A stretch of DNA of 64,000 nt from Capitella teleta (Eukaryota; Annelida; Polychaeta; Capitellidae), in the NCBI GenBank assembly GCA_000328365.1, contig KB304376.1:183726-247725 (forward strand), given 5' to 3'. The notes under the pieces are model-generated. The model was not told the DNA's origin, searched no databases, and was given only the letters and a program-made list of their open reading frames with translations. The translations under genes and the position numbers were made by a program. Each line of letters starts with the position of its first letter. Positions within the stretch are counted from its first letter, which is position 1. Positions 21,086 through 33,400 of this stretch are shown here, in pieces.

Positions 21086-22952
21086 TTTCTGTTGGAATCA
21101 GTGACATGAGCTCAAAATATTTTGAAAGAGGTTGCAAACACATCAGAATAATAAGCTTAATTTTCTTTGACTTCATGTAGTTCGAATTTGTTGCCAAGAA
21201 GGGTAGAATACAGATCAAGGAGTAGGCGAAGAGGAAGCAATTAATGTCCATTTGCTAATTGCCCATGGATCAGCCAGCAGACCTTGAAATCTAGAAATCC
21301 CAGGCGAGCTGTTTATAGCTCACCTGAATTTGCCCAGGCGCGCTGTTTTTTTTTTTAAATTTTAGAGGCTAAATACCCCACTATATTGAATAGTATGCAC
21401 AATATATACAATAGAAATCATCCAGGGGAGTGCTTGAGGAGTGTAAAGAGAGCAAGGATGCCATTCCTAATTAAATTAAAAACAAGGACACATCAATCAG
21501 CATTTTAATGCATTGACTTCATATACTATATTTTGCCCCTTGCTATTTTTCCTGAGTTTCGTCCCAAAGAAGGGAAATCCCAACGCTCAAATGTCGAGAG
21601 TTGGACGGCATTCGGCTTTGTTTAGGCGTTATTTCTAAGTCGAGAAACTGGGCGTCTTTCGCGGCAGTGAGTTCAGTTCACTGTGATTAGTGAGAAGCAA
21701 AACTAATGTAGAGTGCACATCAGCTCGTATCTCAAGCACTCCCCAATACCTCACGATGAGCGGCAAGGAAATCACAACGCCTTATTGCACTCCAAACATC
21801 GCTTTGGTCTCACTTGGCACATAACGCACCAGACTTAAGCTCGCGAAGTTAAAAGCGCGCGGTTTCCAGGCGCTCGTCAGGCGAGTGATATGTTAGGGCC
21901 GAGGAAAGCGATCAACAGCTCGCCTCAAAATGATTTCAGGCGGGCGAAGGCAAGCGCAAGCGATCACTCGCCTCAGATTTCAAGGTCTGAGCCAGGGTAC
22001 AAAAAAACACGCCCCTGGTTACCCATAACAAGCGGAATATCTTCCCGCAGAGTAGGTTGCTATAGCACCTCGTCCAGGCTGACATTTTCAGCATATATTA
22101 AAGTGGTTTACTATGTTTATTTTATTTTATTTTTTCCTATAATAATATATATAATATATAATAATATATATAATAATAATAATATATAATATTTCTTTTT
22201 CAGCTTGAATTGGTGAAACCATGCATTGTTGACCATCTCCATTCGCACGTATTATTCAACATGTGGCATCTGAGGGTCTTTTGCCTTTAGCATATTTCAA
22301 AGCTTCGGTGTTTCGATGTAGGAAGTAGCTTGGCATCAGGCCTAGTAATTGAATTTAAAGCGGGTGTGGGCAAGACATGGAACAGCCATCTCTGCAAGAT
22401 GATAACACCCGAATGTTTCCATTCCTTTCGGGCAGTGGTCGACTCAAGTATACAAGTAGCATTGAAAGACTATTAATAATTAATATGTGATGCATAATTA
22501 TCAATTATAATTATTAATATAATTATGTGGTCTTCGTGCGATAAATTTTTACCTCTCTTTACATAAACACAGTCATATACCTGGCCCCACATCTCACTCA
22601 TGAATATGCATGATTCTGGATTGCGCTTCCGACGAACACATGGCTGCTGGCATGTTTGGATTATTAATTGGTAAATGGGAATGAAATAATTGTGGCAAAT
22701 ATAAATTGAATGATTAGTGGCACGTTTTCATTACTTTTTTTAGAACATAGACAAATGTGTGCATTGTATAATTATAGCATTAACCCCCTATGCTGCAGTG
22801 AAGCCCTCAAATAATTACATGCATCCAAACTAAAAATTAAGGCATAAGCTATATCGATCATCCCAAATTTTAAAGAATGGATTCTTCCGAGCTCAGCTGT
22901 TCTATTTTTGGAGCCACTCCCTCGCCCTTCGTTTCCCACCGCTGAATCGGTT

Positions 22953-22989
22953 GGGCCCAATGCCAAGCGCAATGCTCGGCATCGGGCCC
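22953..22989. repeat. G+C-rich imperfect hairpin
   Basis: GGGCCC arms with inner ATGCC/GGCAT and AGC/GCT pairings form an imperfect stem with a 5-nt loop (GCAAT). A related GATGCCAAGCGC block follows at about 22995. No associated gene is visible. Confidence 0.6.
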
Positions 22990-23112
22990 AGTCTCGATGC
23001 CAAGCGCTTGCCTTGGGTGTATCACTCAGTGACTCACTGTAGTGTATATAGTTCATATGTGTATGACTGTCTGTGTCTGCTATGCAGCTATCTGTGTCTG
23101 ACGGAAGGTATA

Positions 23113-23145
23113 AACACGGATATCCGATTTACATATATCCGTGTT
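23113..23145. repeat. Inverted repeat
   Basis: AACACGGATAT and its complement ATATCCGTGTT, separated by 11 nt, form a perfect 11-bp stem. Confidence 0.75.
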
Positions 23146-25518
23146 GAAGCATTATTCGCCCTAATGTCACGATTATCATTGGGACGTACAATCTGTAAAT
23201 CGTAATTATGAACGATGATGAGGAATACGGTCGTGGGCGATAATATGTGATGCACCGAGAACTATGCGTCTAGTATGGCGTAAGCTGAATAATTTGCAAT
23301 ATCAGGCAGAAAAATGATTCAGATTGTATGTTTTACATGTTATTGTACACATCACCGCCTTGAAAAAAATCAAGTAGCGTCCTGCTCGCTTAACACGAAA
23401 ATAATATTGATTTTTGTTTTGTTTACCGAACTACCAAGGAAGCAGTACACATCGGTAATATCAATCCCTGTAAAAATTTCCATGGAGATTGTTTAGCAGT
23501 ATTTATTGAAAACATTACACAACATGGTATCGAAATGTTATACTTGTCTGGGTCAAAATATCAATACAAATATTATTTCACATTTTCTTGATATAATATT
23601 TTGAAATGTGCTTTTAACAACTTAGGTATGATCTTGATCCCAGCAATGTATGGAATGATTTTTGCCGATACCCATCAGCTGAAGAATAAAAGTAGAAGAC
23701 TCCTTACAAACTATTTTGCTCTGATCGCCTTTGAATTGATCGACTATGTGTATTTCTGGGTCTGAATTGTCATGATGTTTAGCCTATCAACAGATTCAAC
23801 TTTGATTAACTGAGAGCATGCTTCTTGAAAATGACTGGGAGTGCAGGTGATCACTCTAATATTACACTTAATATTAGTTGACTAGCTGAGTAGCTCAGTA
23901 GCTGATAGTGATAGTCTCGTCCCAGGACTCTACATCATCTCCAGATTATGGCTATATGGAGTAACTAGCTGACATACTTGATACTACAGCGGGACCCAGG
24001 CCGGGCCAGGGGTCCTGCAGACCTCGCCCGATTTATCTGTGCTAACTTAATATATATCATAATTATACTTAGCTTACGGTACCTACATGCCCTCTTCTGA
24101 TCTTCAGGCTTAAATAGCCTCTTACGGTCAGCTCCTTTTATTTCAAACTTATATTGATTTAATATTGTAATTATACAATCATACACATGATACTGCATAG
24201 CTGCATTCTGTAGCCATAATCTGTGGGGATGATTACTAATTACCACTTGGAACGAGACTAGATACTGCAGTCACTTTTAATTAATTTTACCAGTTTACAA
24301 CCATGCTGGCTAAACGTTGGTGTTCACTGTTCAGTCAATTTTAAGGTTGAAAAATGCTGTGATGCTCACACTGGGTAAGCGTTCACCCTAGCTGACCCTA
24401 ACGTACCCTAGCTACTAGCTAGCTTTTAAGTCTTAACAGTGCATCATACATACATGCCAACACTCCGTTTTTCACCCGGAGACTCCGTTTATTTGTACCT
24501 CCATCTGGTTTTGCGTAAGTCTCCTGTTGGATCCGGTTTTCATAATTAAACTTCTTGGATTTGTTTTCTTTCATTAAAATCCCTGCAGCTCTTTCTCACT
24601 TCTCGTTTCTCATTTCTTTCGTTTCTCACTCGATTTCTCGTACTCTTATTAGGCTACGTTTGATTGCTCCATGCTCTTTAGTGTTCCAAAGCTGTGACCA
24701 ATCAGGTGCTCTCTTTCATTATATATGCTCAGCTTGTTCACTTATGTTAGTTATGTACACTGGCTGTACACATGTACTACTCTACTTTCACTTACAACAT
24801 GACTTTCATAGTAAAATATCCCGAAAGTGAACTAGGCCGTGGTTGATTACATTGGGACTTCACAATGCTGAGATGGTTGCCAAAAAAACTCCACAATATG
24901 CAGTTGGTCGTCAAATTTATCAAACAGCAACCCACCTCAATGGCTCAATGGTAATGCGTTGGAGTTTCAATCCATGGGTAATGTGTTTGTTTCCCCTGGG
25001 TAATTACCTACTCACACGTACAGTCTCTGGATTTATAATGGGGATCTTATACATGTGTAACCAATGATTTAAGTATTCGTGGTTCATGGGCATTGCTTTG
25101 TGCACTTCAAATAATATTGCACTATACCAAAATGATTGATTTATTTTTGTATTTACAGATATAAACTGCAAGTTACTAATGTTGAAGTTATTTTCACTGT
25201 TATTTTCACCCCGGAGCCGCCGCCGATCGGCATCGTCGGTCAGCTGCTATCAGCCGATCACGCTATCAGCGGCTTTCAGCTGGTTTAATCCAAATATTTT
25301 ACATTCAGTATTACAGGAAGTTATCATTTGTACAAGTCTTTATTGTGTTTATGGTAAATATTTATATAATTACCATCTGAGCTATCTGTGGAAGTAAATT
25401 TTATTCAGTTTACGTCATTAAAATTAATTTAAGGATATATACTATACTGTATGTATGCCCATACATATACGAGGGTTGTCCCAAAATATATTGGGAGTGA
25501 CATAGGATGTGCAGTATA

Positions 25519-26473
25519 CAATAAAACCTCGATGTGTCGGAACATCCGTCCCTTGAATGTCTCTCTGTGTCAAAGTTTTTTCAAAGTCCTGACGATTCTC
25601 CTATACTTTACTAGTAGCATTAACATCTGTCCCTCGAACGTCTCTTTCTTGAATTTATCCCTGTGTCGAATTGTTTTCTGTGTCCCCGAGACATATTTTC
25701 GATCTATAGCTTGAAGTCAAAAAATTCTATAAACATATTTCTCAGTTTGATTACTTCAAAGAGAGTTAGGCACAGTTGCTTACAAAGCATCAAAACATCC
25801 CGCCCCACAAAGCAGTTGGCAGCCTTTATCTCTCCTCTGTTTTAGCTGCGACCAAAGCGAGGCTGACTCCAAAGATCAACGGACTGTGGATTTCAACTAA
25901 GGCATTGTTATTGGTGTGCTTGTGATGATCTTTAATGAATTGCCGACAAAAGACAGCTCGCATTCGAAGCTAGAGTTGATTAAAGAAATCCAGCCTTTGA
26001 TCTATTATGTACTTTATGACAGCTTTAATATCAAGGCACGCAACAAAGATATGTTTCTTTAGAGTGTTTATGCGAGAAACAGTATAAATCTAGTGACCAA
26101 CAGTCTTCAGCATCTTTAGTTCATCGGCATCGCTATGGCTACAAAAGACAGCTCGACTTGAAGACACTTGAGACCTTTAGAGCTACAACAACCTTCTGTG
26201 AAATCTTTTTTTCCCCAAGATTTCCAAGATAATATTTTCACCTCTTGACATTACTTTTTTTTATTAATATTTGTTAATTACTGTTTCAATCACAAAATCA
26301 TAGCCTCTCATAGTTGCATAACGTGCATAACGCTTATCATCAATCAAAACGTCAGAACAGGATTTGAAATCATAACGGTCATATCATAACGCCTTGGATC
26401 TATCCGTCGAAGTATCCCTAAGTCAAATTAATTGAGCTAACCCCACGAACTTCGACACATCGAGGTTTTACTG
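25519..26473. mobile_element. pogo/Tigger-like DNA transposon, non-autonomous
   Basis: The left end CAATAAAACCTCGATGTG (from 25519) is the inverted match of the right end (complement of 26473 leftwards, CAGTAAAACCTCGATGTG). The match runs about 22-25 bp with one mismatch near the tip and another further in, and a TA dinucleotide flanks each end, as expected for Tc1/mariner/pogo insertion. CAGT-AAACCTCGAT ends are typical of the pogo/Tigger group. The 955-bp interior has no long frame, so it is a deletion derivative or decayed copy. Two pairs of CATAACG words (26325-26391) lie near the right end. Confidence 0.75.
26369..26391 (+). repeat. Paired ATCATAACG motif, direct
   Basis: Exact copies at 26369-26377 and 26383-26391, with two further GCATAACG words at about 26323-26342. 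All lie inside the pogo-like element, close to its right end. Confidence 0.8.
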
Positions 26474-27414
26474 TACTTGTATGTACTAGGGTTAATGTAA
26501 AATATTCATACACCAGTACTATGGTAGATCACTGATTACTAGCTATATGAACATTACTTGTATGTACCTGACATTAAGCCTGCCACGTTTTGATTGATTG
26601 TTCTCTAACTATTATAACTTATATATATATTATATAAGTTATAAATAATATATATATTTATATAACTAAGCCAAACTGTCATTTTATAATTTAGAGGCCA
26701 AAAATAGTTTGTATTGGCCTCTTATAACACTCGGTTCATTACCTGATTACACTGCTTGTCTACATGTACAGCTTTTGTTGGTCTGAAAAATTAGTGGGAT
26801 TCTGTTAATTTTCCGGCAATTAGTCAAGCTCTACATGTAACACAGAGGTTGCCCAACAATTGCAAGCCGAGACATAAAAAAACGCGAGACATAGAAAAAC
26901 AACTCCTTCGGTTTGTCATTCTCTTTCCTCTTCCAAAATGTTCCATGCTTCCTCTTCCCGCTGCATTTTATTTGCTTGCAATAAAAAAAAGTTAATTGAA
27001 CTTTGCTGAAGTTGCGTTTGTTTAAATAATGTTTTTGAATTTTACGGAACACCCTAAACCTCTTGAACTTGAGTAGAGCGAGAGTGTAATTGAGTGGGAC
27101 ATCAAAGGATTTGGAAATCGTTTAATCTCAAAATTACCACACTTGTACCACATGGAGAGAGTAGTGCATGTTTTTCTAAACTAATGGCATCATTATACGT
27201 ATAAGATGATATATCAACCATTGCCAAGCCGCTTCAAGCCGCTGCTAGCCGCCGCTCACAATGCTGAGCCGATATCTGATTGGTGGAGCGGCTGAAGCAT
27301 CTAGCCGGTCATTTTTACTTCAGCGAGCCGATTCTGGCTAATTATAATCCGCTCCGGGGTCTATTTCACTGGTTGGATCGTTGCTAATAATTGCTCCTTG
27401 TCTGCCGTTTGTTC

Positions 27415-27600
27415 AAATGGATGTTTCTAGGCAGCAAAATCACAGCCAATAACTATTGTGTGAGAGCAAAAACAACCCACATGCTTAACTTCGCTATTGG
27501 TCAAGAAGCGACGATGAACACGATGAAATTTGAGAAATCCATCTACTTTGGAATTGTTACAGATTCTGGCAGTGACGAAAAAAACTGCCTGCCAATCTAA
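27415..27600 (+). pseudogene. Possible hAT-like transposase fragment
   Basis: An open frame ends ...YFGIVTDSGSDEKNCLPI before a stop. The block around VTDSGSDEK resembles the first catalytic Asp region of hAT-type transposases (TDGSTD-like). Upstream residues include a Lys/Phe-rich stretch. It is short and isolated, so this is only a suggestion; a chance frame is possible. Confidence 0.25.
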
Positions 27601-28543
27601 ATTCAAGACATGAGGACTCGAACGGACTTACAAGTTATCACCATATAATATATATGCACCTTATTTATGGACATACCAGCCATCGTGAAATAGAATCAAT
27701 GTATCAGTTCATTGGATGATGTTCGTTAGGATCATAAGATAGGCCCAGCTTATGATCGGCACAGTGACCAGGATCCTTGACCTGGTCACAGGTTGATCTT
27801 ATGCATCTGATAACGCCAATACCATAGAGGACGAATAAATGTTTTCATCTATGCTTATACTATGTGGTTGGGGCTAATAATTCAATCCGGCAAGGATGCC
27901 TCATACAAGACAATGAGCTCAAGAGATAATGAAAAATGATTTGAACTGTGTATCAGTGAGTTCATTTCCCTTCCATGTTACATTATTATGGTTGCACAGC
28001 TGCTAAAATCACTACCGATATTAGTTTGTCTGTTCTCTTTAGTGCATGTACAAGCCCTGGCTTTCTTTATTTTCATCGTTGAATATATTTGAAACTTTTG
28101 TTAAGTGGATTATTTGTACCAAAATTCTGGGTTAATTAAAACTCTAAACGTTTGAGCCAATTCGTGCCACCCTAGCCACTGATATACGGGGCCATATAGA
28201 GGGGGCCGCCTCCTCCCTCGCCCACCCCCGTCAGCGATTTCATCTATCTCCGTTTTTGCTCTGGACATAGGTTGGCATATCATACTCCATTTGCTGGAAA
28301 GTTGACCAAACACTAACAAGCCACTCAGTTACCTATAACTTTCTTCTCATTCCAACTCCTATTGAATATACTCTCACTTTCGATTCATTTCATATTCAAA
28401 TGGCAATTAATAATGCCATATGAAAAGCTATAGATATAATTATTGTGCACGCATAATTCTCACATATTCGTGCATGCATATACCAGTATAACCTGATAAC
28501 CAACTGACAAATTTAATCGGTTTCTATGTTGTTTTGTTGACAG

Positions 28544-30419
28544 ACAGAGACGCAAAGCGACAGACTGCGCTGAAAATTCTCACTCTGGAGTTGATCATAT
28601 GCATCGTTGGCTTTGCTGTGGGACTTCGGGCTTACATCTTGGTCACAAATAATTCAGCTGGCGCATTTTGGGCTCATAATGTGGTGAGTTCAAGATATTT
28701 CTCATAGTGGTGCGATATGTGTAATAGGATACTATAATTTATGCTAAAATTTTTGTTGAAAGTATTGAAAGTAGAACGGAATAGAAAATTTGACTGATAA
28801 GCTGAAAATTTGTTTGAAGCTTCCTTCAGTGAAACAGTTGAGCGAGGGGCTTTTCAAACCTCCATTCACTCAGGCCACCGAGCTACCCTGGTTGAACGTA
28901 CTGCACTAAATATTGGCTGTGCCTTGGTCGAAATTCGTATTCTCGTTTATAAAATGTCCACTGAGGCCTGTCGGTGTGTGCTCTAGGCACAAGTCCATGT
29001 CGCCCAGCAAACCAAATGCATTTGCCATGCTCTCTGCCTTCTATACCAGCGACCTACAGCCCGGCCATAGCCTGGTTAAAGCTGCCTTGTTTTTGCAAGC
29101 GAGAATACGTTATACTGATCATCGTGAGCTATTGCTCATCACTGCCGCACATCTCTTTGATGTGGTCCACCTGTAGCTCGGCGGTTACAATCGAGAATTC
29201 GAGCATCACTTTTTCACTTCTTCACTTAATCAACACTTTTTATGTTGATAATTTTTGGGATATCATGAGGGTCAAAATTCGAGTTTTGTTTCTTGAATTT
29301 TTGGCGACCTCTGTTACCTCTGTAGCTTCGAGAGATGTTTCGAATCATCAGAATGATTTTCGATATTTGAATGACATAATACATGAATTTAACAAATTAA
29401 TTCATCTCACAGCTCATCATTGGTGTCCTCTTTTTGTACATTGGTCTCCTCCTCAAACGAAATGGAGTTCACTGGGTGAGAATCTTGCTTTCTTGTACTC
29501 TTTAATTAACAATTACAAGAACTTTTTTCAGTTGACTGGTGGTATTGTTTTAAATGGCGTTGGTGCTATTCTTGCTTTTATTGCCATCATAATGGACGGA
29601 GTTCAAGGGGGATACCTAAGTGTGAGTCGAAAATGTCTGCAACGCCTAAGTGTGAATGATTACTCTGAAACAGAACACCAACTTCCATAACTGTGTGTTT
29701 GCTACAACATCAGGCACAGCTTTGTGTGAGATCCCTTCCCCCGGGGAGAATATCTACATGCATTGCCCCCTGAACTACAATGCCAACACTTGTTTCTGCT
29801 GTGAAATTTACCGCGAACATAGCTGCAATGGATTTCCATTCTCGTGAGTGTTTGCTTTATTCATTTGATTCCGAATCAAGTTTGTTTTCCAGAATCTCAA
29901 CAAGCCCTGATCGATTTGAAGACGTCATATCGTGTGACCAAGTTGAAGGAGAATTCCAAGTTCTTCTCTGGACTTCCATGGGGATGAATCTCCTTAATTT
30001 CATTCTCTCCATTATAGCGTGTGCGGCTGTTAGCGTCTACAAGAACACACTCTCTGTGGGTATGACCTCCAGCATCTTGACCCCTCTGACCTTTGCTCTT
30101 AGGTGGTGTCTCCTTGGAATGGTGAACCTCCAAATGAACCAGTGTTTCGGACGCAGGTTATGCCATCAAGCGGACCTGTTGTACTTTTCACTCAGCATCA
30201 GTCTGTTGGTTACTATCCAAACGGGACGCCCACCCTTCTCATGCCTCCATGTGAGCTCATTTTCTCTTACATAACATCCCATCACACCTTCATTTTGCAG
30301 CATACACTTCTGTCGTTAACCTGTCGCAAGTTCCAACGCAACCAGGAACCAGGAGTGGTCACAATATTGGTCAATCTCCTCAGTCCTACGACTCTCTTCC
30401 CCCACCGTACTCTCCTTAA
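28544..30419 (+). CDS. TMEM255-like four-span membrane protein (5' exon missing)
   Basis: Seven exons join in phase: 28544-28683, 29413-29475, 29532-29619, 29714-29843, 29893-30055, 30103-30250 and 30301-30419. They encode 283 residues; the first exon enters in phase, so a 5' coding exon remains to be found upstream. Four membrane segments are visible: TLELIICIVGFAVGL, LIIGVLFLYIGLLL, GVGAILAFIAIIM and MGMNLLNFILSIIACAAV. The extracellular loop before span 4 has the TMEM255 (FAM70) signature NANTCFCCEIY and a later SCDQ. The cytoplasmic tail is Pro-rich and ends LPPPYSP, like TMEM255A, giving a PPxY motif for WW-domain (NEDD4-type) ligases. The family's function is poorly known. At the 29619 junction GT can be read at two places; phase favours A|gtgtga. 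Confidence 0.85.
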
Positions 30420-33400
30420 TCTTCCCTTCTATGCAATGTTCCATGACAGATGTATTCGTCTATTTTTTTTATCAAGATTTTTGTAGAACATTGGAGGTTG
30501 TTGTACGTGGATTTAATCCGTTCCAGGTGCCAATTAATCAGACTGCATTAAGAGCACTTAGTGTCATGACAATCTGCATTCAGTTAAGATGGATTAATTG
30601 CACGGCCACTCCTTGGTTCCCATAGAAACGGCCGGGTAAACTAAAGGACCAGATTACTTAAATAGTTCACAATGGTATAAGAAGGATTTGTTATCCAGGA
30701 TCAAGGCAGGATTGCGAAAAGGATCTGATTAAAGAGGTTCGACTGCAAACATTTTGTGTATTTGCTCATTCCCTCTCCCTGATCCTCTCATGGATCCCAG
30801 GATATTTATGCTTTTCAGGATATATCAGTTGTTTAATTCATCTCTTGTTAATACGAAGTCTAAATTGATTGCATCCAACGTCATCTGTGATGGCAGTACA
30901 CATTCCACAAATATCACAACGTATTGTACGCATATTTAAAATGGCAATTGGTTTTTTCTTGTTTTTGTGATAATACTCTTAGAAGCCATGACAATATCAT
31001 TTTGCTGCTTTTTCACTCAATTGATATGAAACTCATGAAAAAATCTGACTTTTCTGCAATTTGCTTTTATAAATCATGTACTTCATTTTTCCTTCATTTT
31101 TTTAATGGAGCTCTTAGCATTTACACTTTATGTTCATGTATTATTACATTTTTTTATTGTTGACCATTGTCCTATGCAAACATAGCATTTTCATGATGAG
31201 AATGTCCTGAATTCCGTCCAGAAACACATTCGTTTTTTTTTCTACTCAATAATCTCAGAAATTGTGTCTTATTTTTTGTGTTGTTCAGTGAAGCCTGTCT
31301 GTGATGTCTCCTTTGTTTAATACTCTATGGTTGTGACTTTTATAGTTTTAATTTTATGAGGTTTATAAATTATACTGAATGTTATTCACATAATATTATA
31401 CTATATTTAAGAATAATGATCTATATAATTATGTCTGTTGGTTGACTTTTAGTATTCTAAGTTCAATCGTTGAATATGTAAAAAAAAAGAAGCTAAAATA
31501 AAGAAGATTCCTTCATTAAACATTTATGAATACTGTTGAGCAAAGTTATTTGTCGTTGTAAATTTCAATTTTTTTTTTAAATTTTTTTTACAAACAAGAA
31601 AATTTCATAAAATCAAAAGTTAGATTTCTATATTTCTATGCATGATTATGTTATGCAATTATTTTTCACTCTGTCCATGTCTGAAGTGTATAGACATTTT
31701 TCTATTATCTTGCTGTTGCATAATTATGTTATAATTGTTGCTCATATTAACTTTATCCATCCATCATCAGGATCTCCCATGAATGAAACAATCAAATTTC
31801 TCTTGCCATTAATCACTTCTTTGACAAAATCTTTTTACATAAAATAAAAGAAAAAATATTTTCTGAAAATTTTATGTGGATGTGAGTACAATCTTCAAAA
31901 TCAATCAAAGTTTTCTTTATGTTGATTTCATTATAATACATTTGTGTGTATACCTCTTTTCAGGTTTATATTCAGTCTGATTAAGTTATACAAGGCAATA
32001 TATTTTATTCATGCAATTATGTCTAAATAGTACATGTATGATGTACACAGTATGTGCATGTTCTGCATGTTATGAATTGAATATAAAATTCACATGTAAT
32101 ATGATAACATGTATCTTTGACAGTACATGTACTATATTTTGTTTGGGTCTTAAGCTTTAACATTTTCCCTGGGAAAACTCACCCTGCAAAATATAATAAA
32201 GATATCAATAATATTACAATTGTTTTGCATTGTAGCTATACATATGCTAACTTATTCGAATGTGATTAATAATTAATAATTAATACCCTCTAATTTGTTT
32301 CCTTCTGATAAACCTTTTTCTCAAGATTGTATTTTTCTATAATTCATGTAATCAATTGGGGTCTACTGTAAAACGGGTCTTTTTCATCGTGCTCTGTTTC
32401 CGTGATTAGACTATTTTTGCCACATCTCTTTCGCGACTGAGGTACGTTTGTCTTCTTTTTTTCCGTGTCATTTTCGCAATCGGCTGTAAATACGAAATAA
32501 CGGGAAGAAGAGATATGCGAAAATGACCCGTTTTAGAGTATTTGCTATAAAATCACAAGTGTGGATAGCTACGAATATGTTTATATGTGTATAACCACCA
32601 TTCCTCTGTTTTCTAACAATTAATCTCAAGAAAGAAATGTAAAAATACTTTGATCCTGAAAACAGGGAATCTTGATAGAGGGGGCTTAACGTCAAGTTAG
32701 AAAAAATAATAAAAAATAATTAAAAATTCGAGTTCTTCGAGATAGAAAATATATACAGCTTTAATATGAAAGTTCTGTATCATTAATTTCATTATCTGCA
32801 CTTTAGTTTTTCAGATGAATGTCACTGTTGTGTTTTGGTTGAGAATCTAGCTTGCCATCCATTAAATGAATCTGCACAAGTGAATAAATTGGGCAATTTG
32901 GCAAATCTTCAAATCGTGGTTTTTCTTTACAATAAAACCTTCATATCAGGGCTGACCGTATTACATTCAGCCCTCGAATGCGCCAGTGCTCTCCATGGCC
33001 ACGAAACCCAACTGCCAATCCTGGAGAGGTTTCAAATTGGCGAAGAAATAGACAGCTAATCGATCATATCACAAGGAAAAGGGCAGCCCATATCTATGTT
33101 CCGTGGTCCATATAGGCCGGTCAATTTAGCACTGGAAAAGGGTAGACCCGGACAAAATTGCAACAGAATTTATTTTTAGTGGAATACGTGCGGAATGACC
33201 CCCCTTATCATACATACTCAAAATCGGACATAATCCCTTCTGTGGAAAATAGGTAAAATCGCTAATCAGTTACCTTGATAAAGCCAAAGCTAAGTTTACC
33301 GTTTAAGCATTGGCACACAGCACATCAAATTGAAGATCTGAATGAGATCAACCCAGAAAAGGTGTTATCGGTTCCGATATACGTACCTGTAAAGTTTTCG

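Larger units (their letters stand above)
25209..27359. mobile_element. Possible DNA element with inverted ends and AGCCGAT-rich subtermini
   Basis: CCCCGGAGC at 25209-25217 has its complement GCTCCGGGG at 27351-27359. Both ends border G+C-rich stretches full of AGCCGAT, ATCAGC and GCTGAA words (25213-25282 and 27228-27358), which could be subterminal transposase sites. Only the outer 9 bp match exactly, and no target-site duplication or transposase is evident. The pogo-like element at 25519 would then be nested inside. Tentative. Confidence 0.3.
21086..28543. other. Repeat-rich intergenic region
   Basis: No host gene is supported in this 7.4-kb gap upstream of the TMEM255-like exons, although its missing first exon could lie here. 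Contents: an A/T microsatellite (about 22138-22192), hairpins at 22953-22989 and 23113-23145, a pogo/Tigger-like element at 25519-26473 inside a possible larger inverted-repeat pair (25209-27359), a possible hAT fragment at 27415-27600, and A/T palindromes near 26618-26645. The G+C-richer stretch at 21560-22040 has recurrent GGCGAG/CTCGCC words but no recognisable product. Confidence 0.6.

Noticed and set aside
24925-25000. tRNA gene or SINE head (TGGCTCAATGG followed by GTTTCAATCC)
   Set aside because: The box A to box B spacing is far too short for a tRNA, and no acceptor stem forms.
28850-28905. Minus-strand tRNA-like box A (TAGCTCGGTGG) in a TMEM255-like gene intron
   Set aside because: Box B is weak and too close, and no cloverleaf forms. 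Probably chance or a very old relic.
32925-32955. CAATAAAACCTTCAT resembling the left end of the pogo-like element
   Set aside because: The match stops after about 10 bases and no opposite end is present.
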